Assembly (NCBI GenBank): GCA_003518245.1
Contig: DOZA01000268.1
Coordinates: 1 to 6,023 of the forward strand
Direction of reading: 5' to 3'
Source of the DNA: Bacteroidales bacterium
GTDB lineage: Bacteria; Bacteroidota; Bacteroidia; Bacteroidales; VadinHA17
Length of the DNA stretch: 6,023 nucleotides
The notes beneath the pieces were generated by a model, which did no database searches, was not told where the DNA came from, and worked only from the letters and a program-made list of their open reading frames with translations. The stretch's first letter is position 1; every line of letters starts with the position of its first letter. The translations under genes and the position numbers were made by a program. Below, piece by piece: positions 5,415 to 6,023 of the stretch.

Positions 5415-6023
5415 CTACTCCTTTCCGGGGTAGAAAACCTCTTTATATGTTCCAAGGTATCTTGGATCCTGTGTTTCAATCTGCTCATTAACAAGTCTGT
5501 TACGCATATACTCAAGTGCTTCGGAATAATCAGGATCAGCGGCAAGGTTGTTCAGTTGGAACGGATCTTCAGGAAGATAGTATAGCTCTTCCGAGGGACG
5601 TTTACCATCAACCCTTTGATATATTGGATCAGATTTATCAAGACGGTTTATTTCCACCCATGTAGGCGAATATCCTGCTGCAGTCTCCCAGTATTTCTTG
5701 CATTGATTTATAGGTCTTTCCGGCTCATAATTCTTTATATACAAGTATTCACCGGTCTGAACCGCTCTCATTGGATATCTTCCACAGTGCGTTTCAATCG
5801 AAGTGTAGACAGCATCCAGGTCAGATCTTATTTTACCTGATCGCCTTGAAAGCAACACATCCATTATGCTGGTAAATCGCATGTCATCAGGCACCTCAAT
5901 CCCGGCTATTTCAAGAAATGTGGGTGCAAGGTGTCCAAGTGTTATATAATCACTTACTTTCTTTCCTGCTTTTATCTTTCCGGGCCAGCGTATAGCCAGT
6001 GGGGCACGTGTTCCCATTTCATA
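5415..6023 (-). CDS. S1-family sulfatase, C-terminal fragment
   Basis: The frame is open from the right edge for 202 codons and ends in TAG at 5417-5415. The visible part starts YEMGTRAPLAIRWPGKI, which corresponds to residue ~276 onward of the downstream sulfatase (YDHGVRMPLIMRW). It continues with GHLAPTFLEIAGIEVPDDM, ETHCGRYPMRAVQTGEYLYI and a closing DPRYLGT segment typical of the C-terminal sulfatase subdomain. The Met at 6017 lies inside the conserved core, so it is not the start. The metal-binding aspartates and formylglycine motif lie beyond the window and cannot be checked. The two proteins look like diverged tandem paralogues of one SGSH-like subgroup; differences around HCGRYPMRA versus HTLCRPDSM suggest different sulfate positions or linkages. 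It lies 36 nt upstream of the next gene, in the same operon. Confidence 0.92.
   Translation of the reverse strand, partial: YEMGTRAPLAIRWPGKIKAGKKVSDYITLGHLAPTFLEIAGIEVPDDMRFTSIMDVLLSRRSGKIRSDLDAVYTSIETHCGRYPMRAVQTGEYLYIKNYEPERPINQCKKYWETAAGYSPTWVEINRLDKSDPIYQRVDGKRPSEELYYLPEDPFQLNNLAADPDYSEALEYMRNRLVNEQIETQDPRYLGTYKEVFYPGKE

Overview
The window looks like a polysaccharide-utilisation region from a member of the Bacteroidota. The support is: AT-rich DNA, exported and lipoprotein-type glycan enzymes, a CarboxypepD_reg-like/TonB-plug protein, no clear Shine-Dalgarno sequences, and -7-like boxes resembling TAnnTTTG. The genus cannot be told from the sequence. Every gene I can support lies on the minus strand, so transcription runs from high to low coordinates, and both window ends cut through a gene.

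In transcription order: (1) the C-terminal 202 residues of an S1-type sulfatase (5415-6023, N-terminus beyond the right edge). (2) A complete exported sulfatase of the same subgroup with an intact CSPSR formylglycine motif (3897-5378). (3) A 221-residue periplasmic protein that joins a CarboxypepD_reg-like domain to a bare TonB-plug segment with no barrel (3235-3900); its start overlaps the sulfatase stop in an ATGA. (4) A non-coding interval of about 206 bp holding a GC-richer patch and an AT-rich inverted repeat. (5) A broken uroporphyrinogen-decarboxylase (MtaA-like) family gene (2048-3028). (6) An exported GH29 alpha-L-fucosidase with a C-terminal beta-sandwich-like domain (195-1991), whose stop codon sits in the loop of a perfect 12-bp hairpin. 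(7) A short intergenic region with a candidate promoter, then the first 25 codons of a DUF89/ARMT1-like protein (1-76) running off the left edge.

The two sulfatases and the fucosidase together suggest removal of sulfate and L-fucose from a sulfated fucose-containing glycan, such as fucoidan, a sulfated fucan or mucin-type glycan. This is inference; no SusC/SusD pair is visible here. The DUF89 and UroD-family genes are intracellular-type proteins and do not obviously belong to glycan breakdown.

The most informative oddity is in the UroD-family gene. Its reading frame follows the family to about residue 298 and then ends in an unrelated tail. The expected family C-terminus (ENIIAMFNAVKEFNGDL, then stop) is present immediately afterwards in another frame. 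This is the signature of an internal out-of-frame deletion of roughly 100 codons, and the junction GAAAATATT could have been a direct repeat. I see no CRISPR array, RNA gene or intact mobile element, and no convincing new defence or signalling system.
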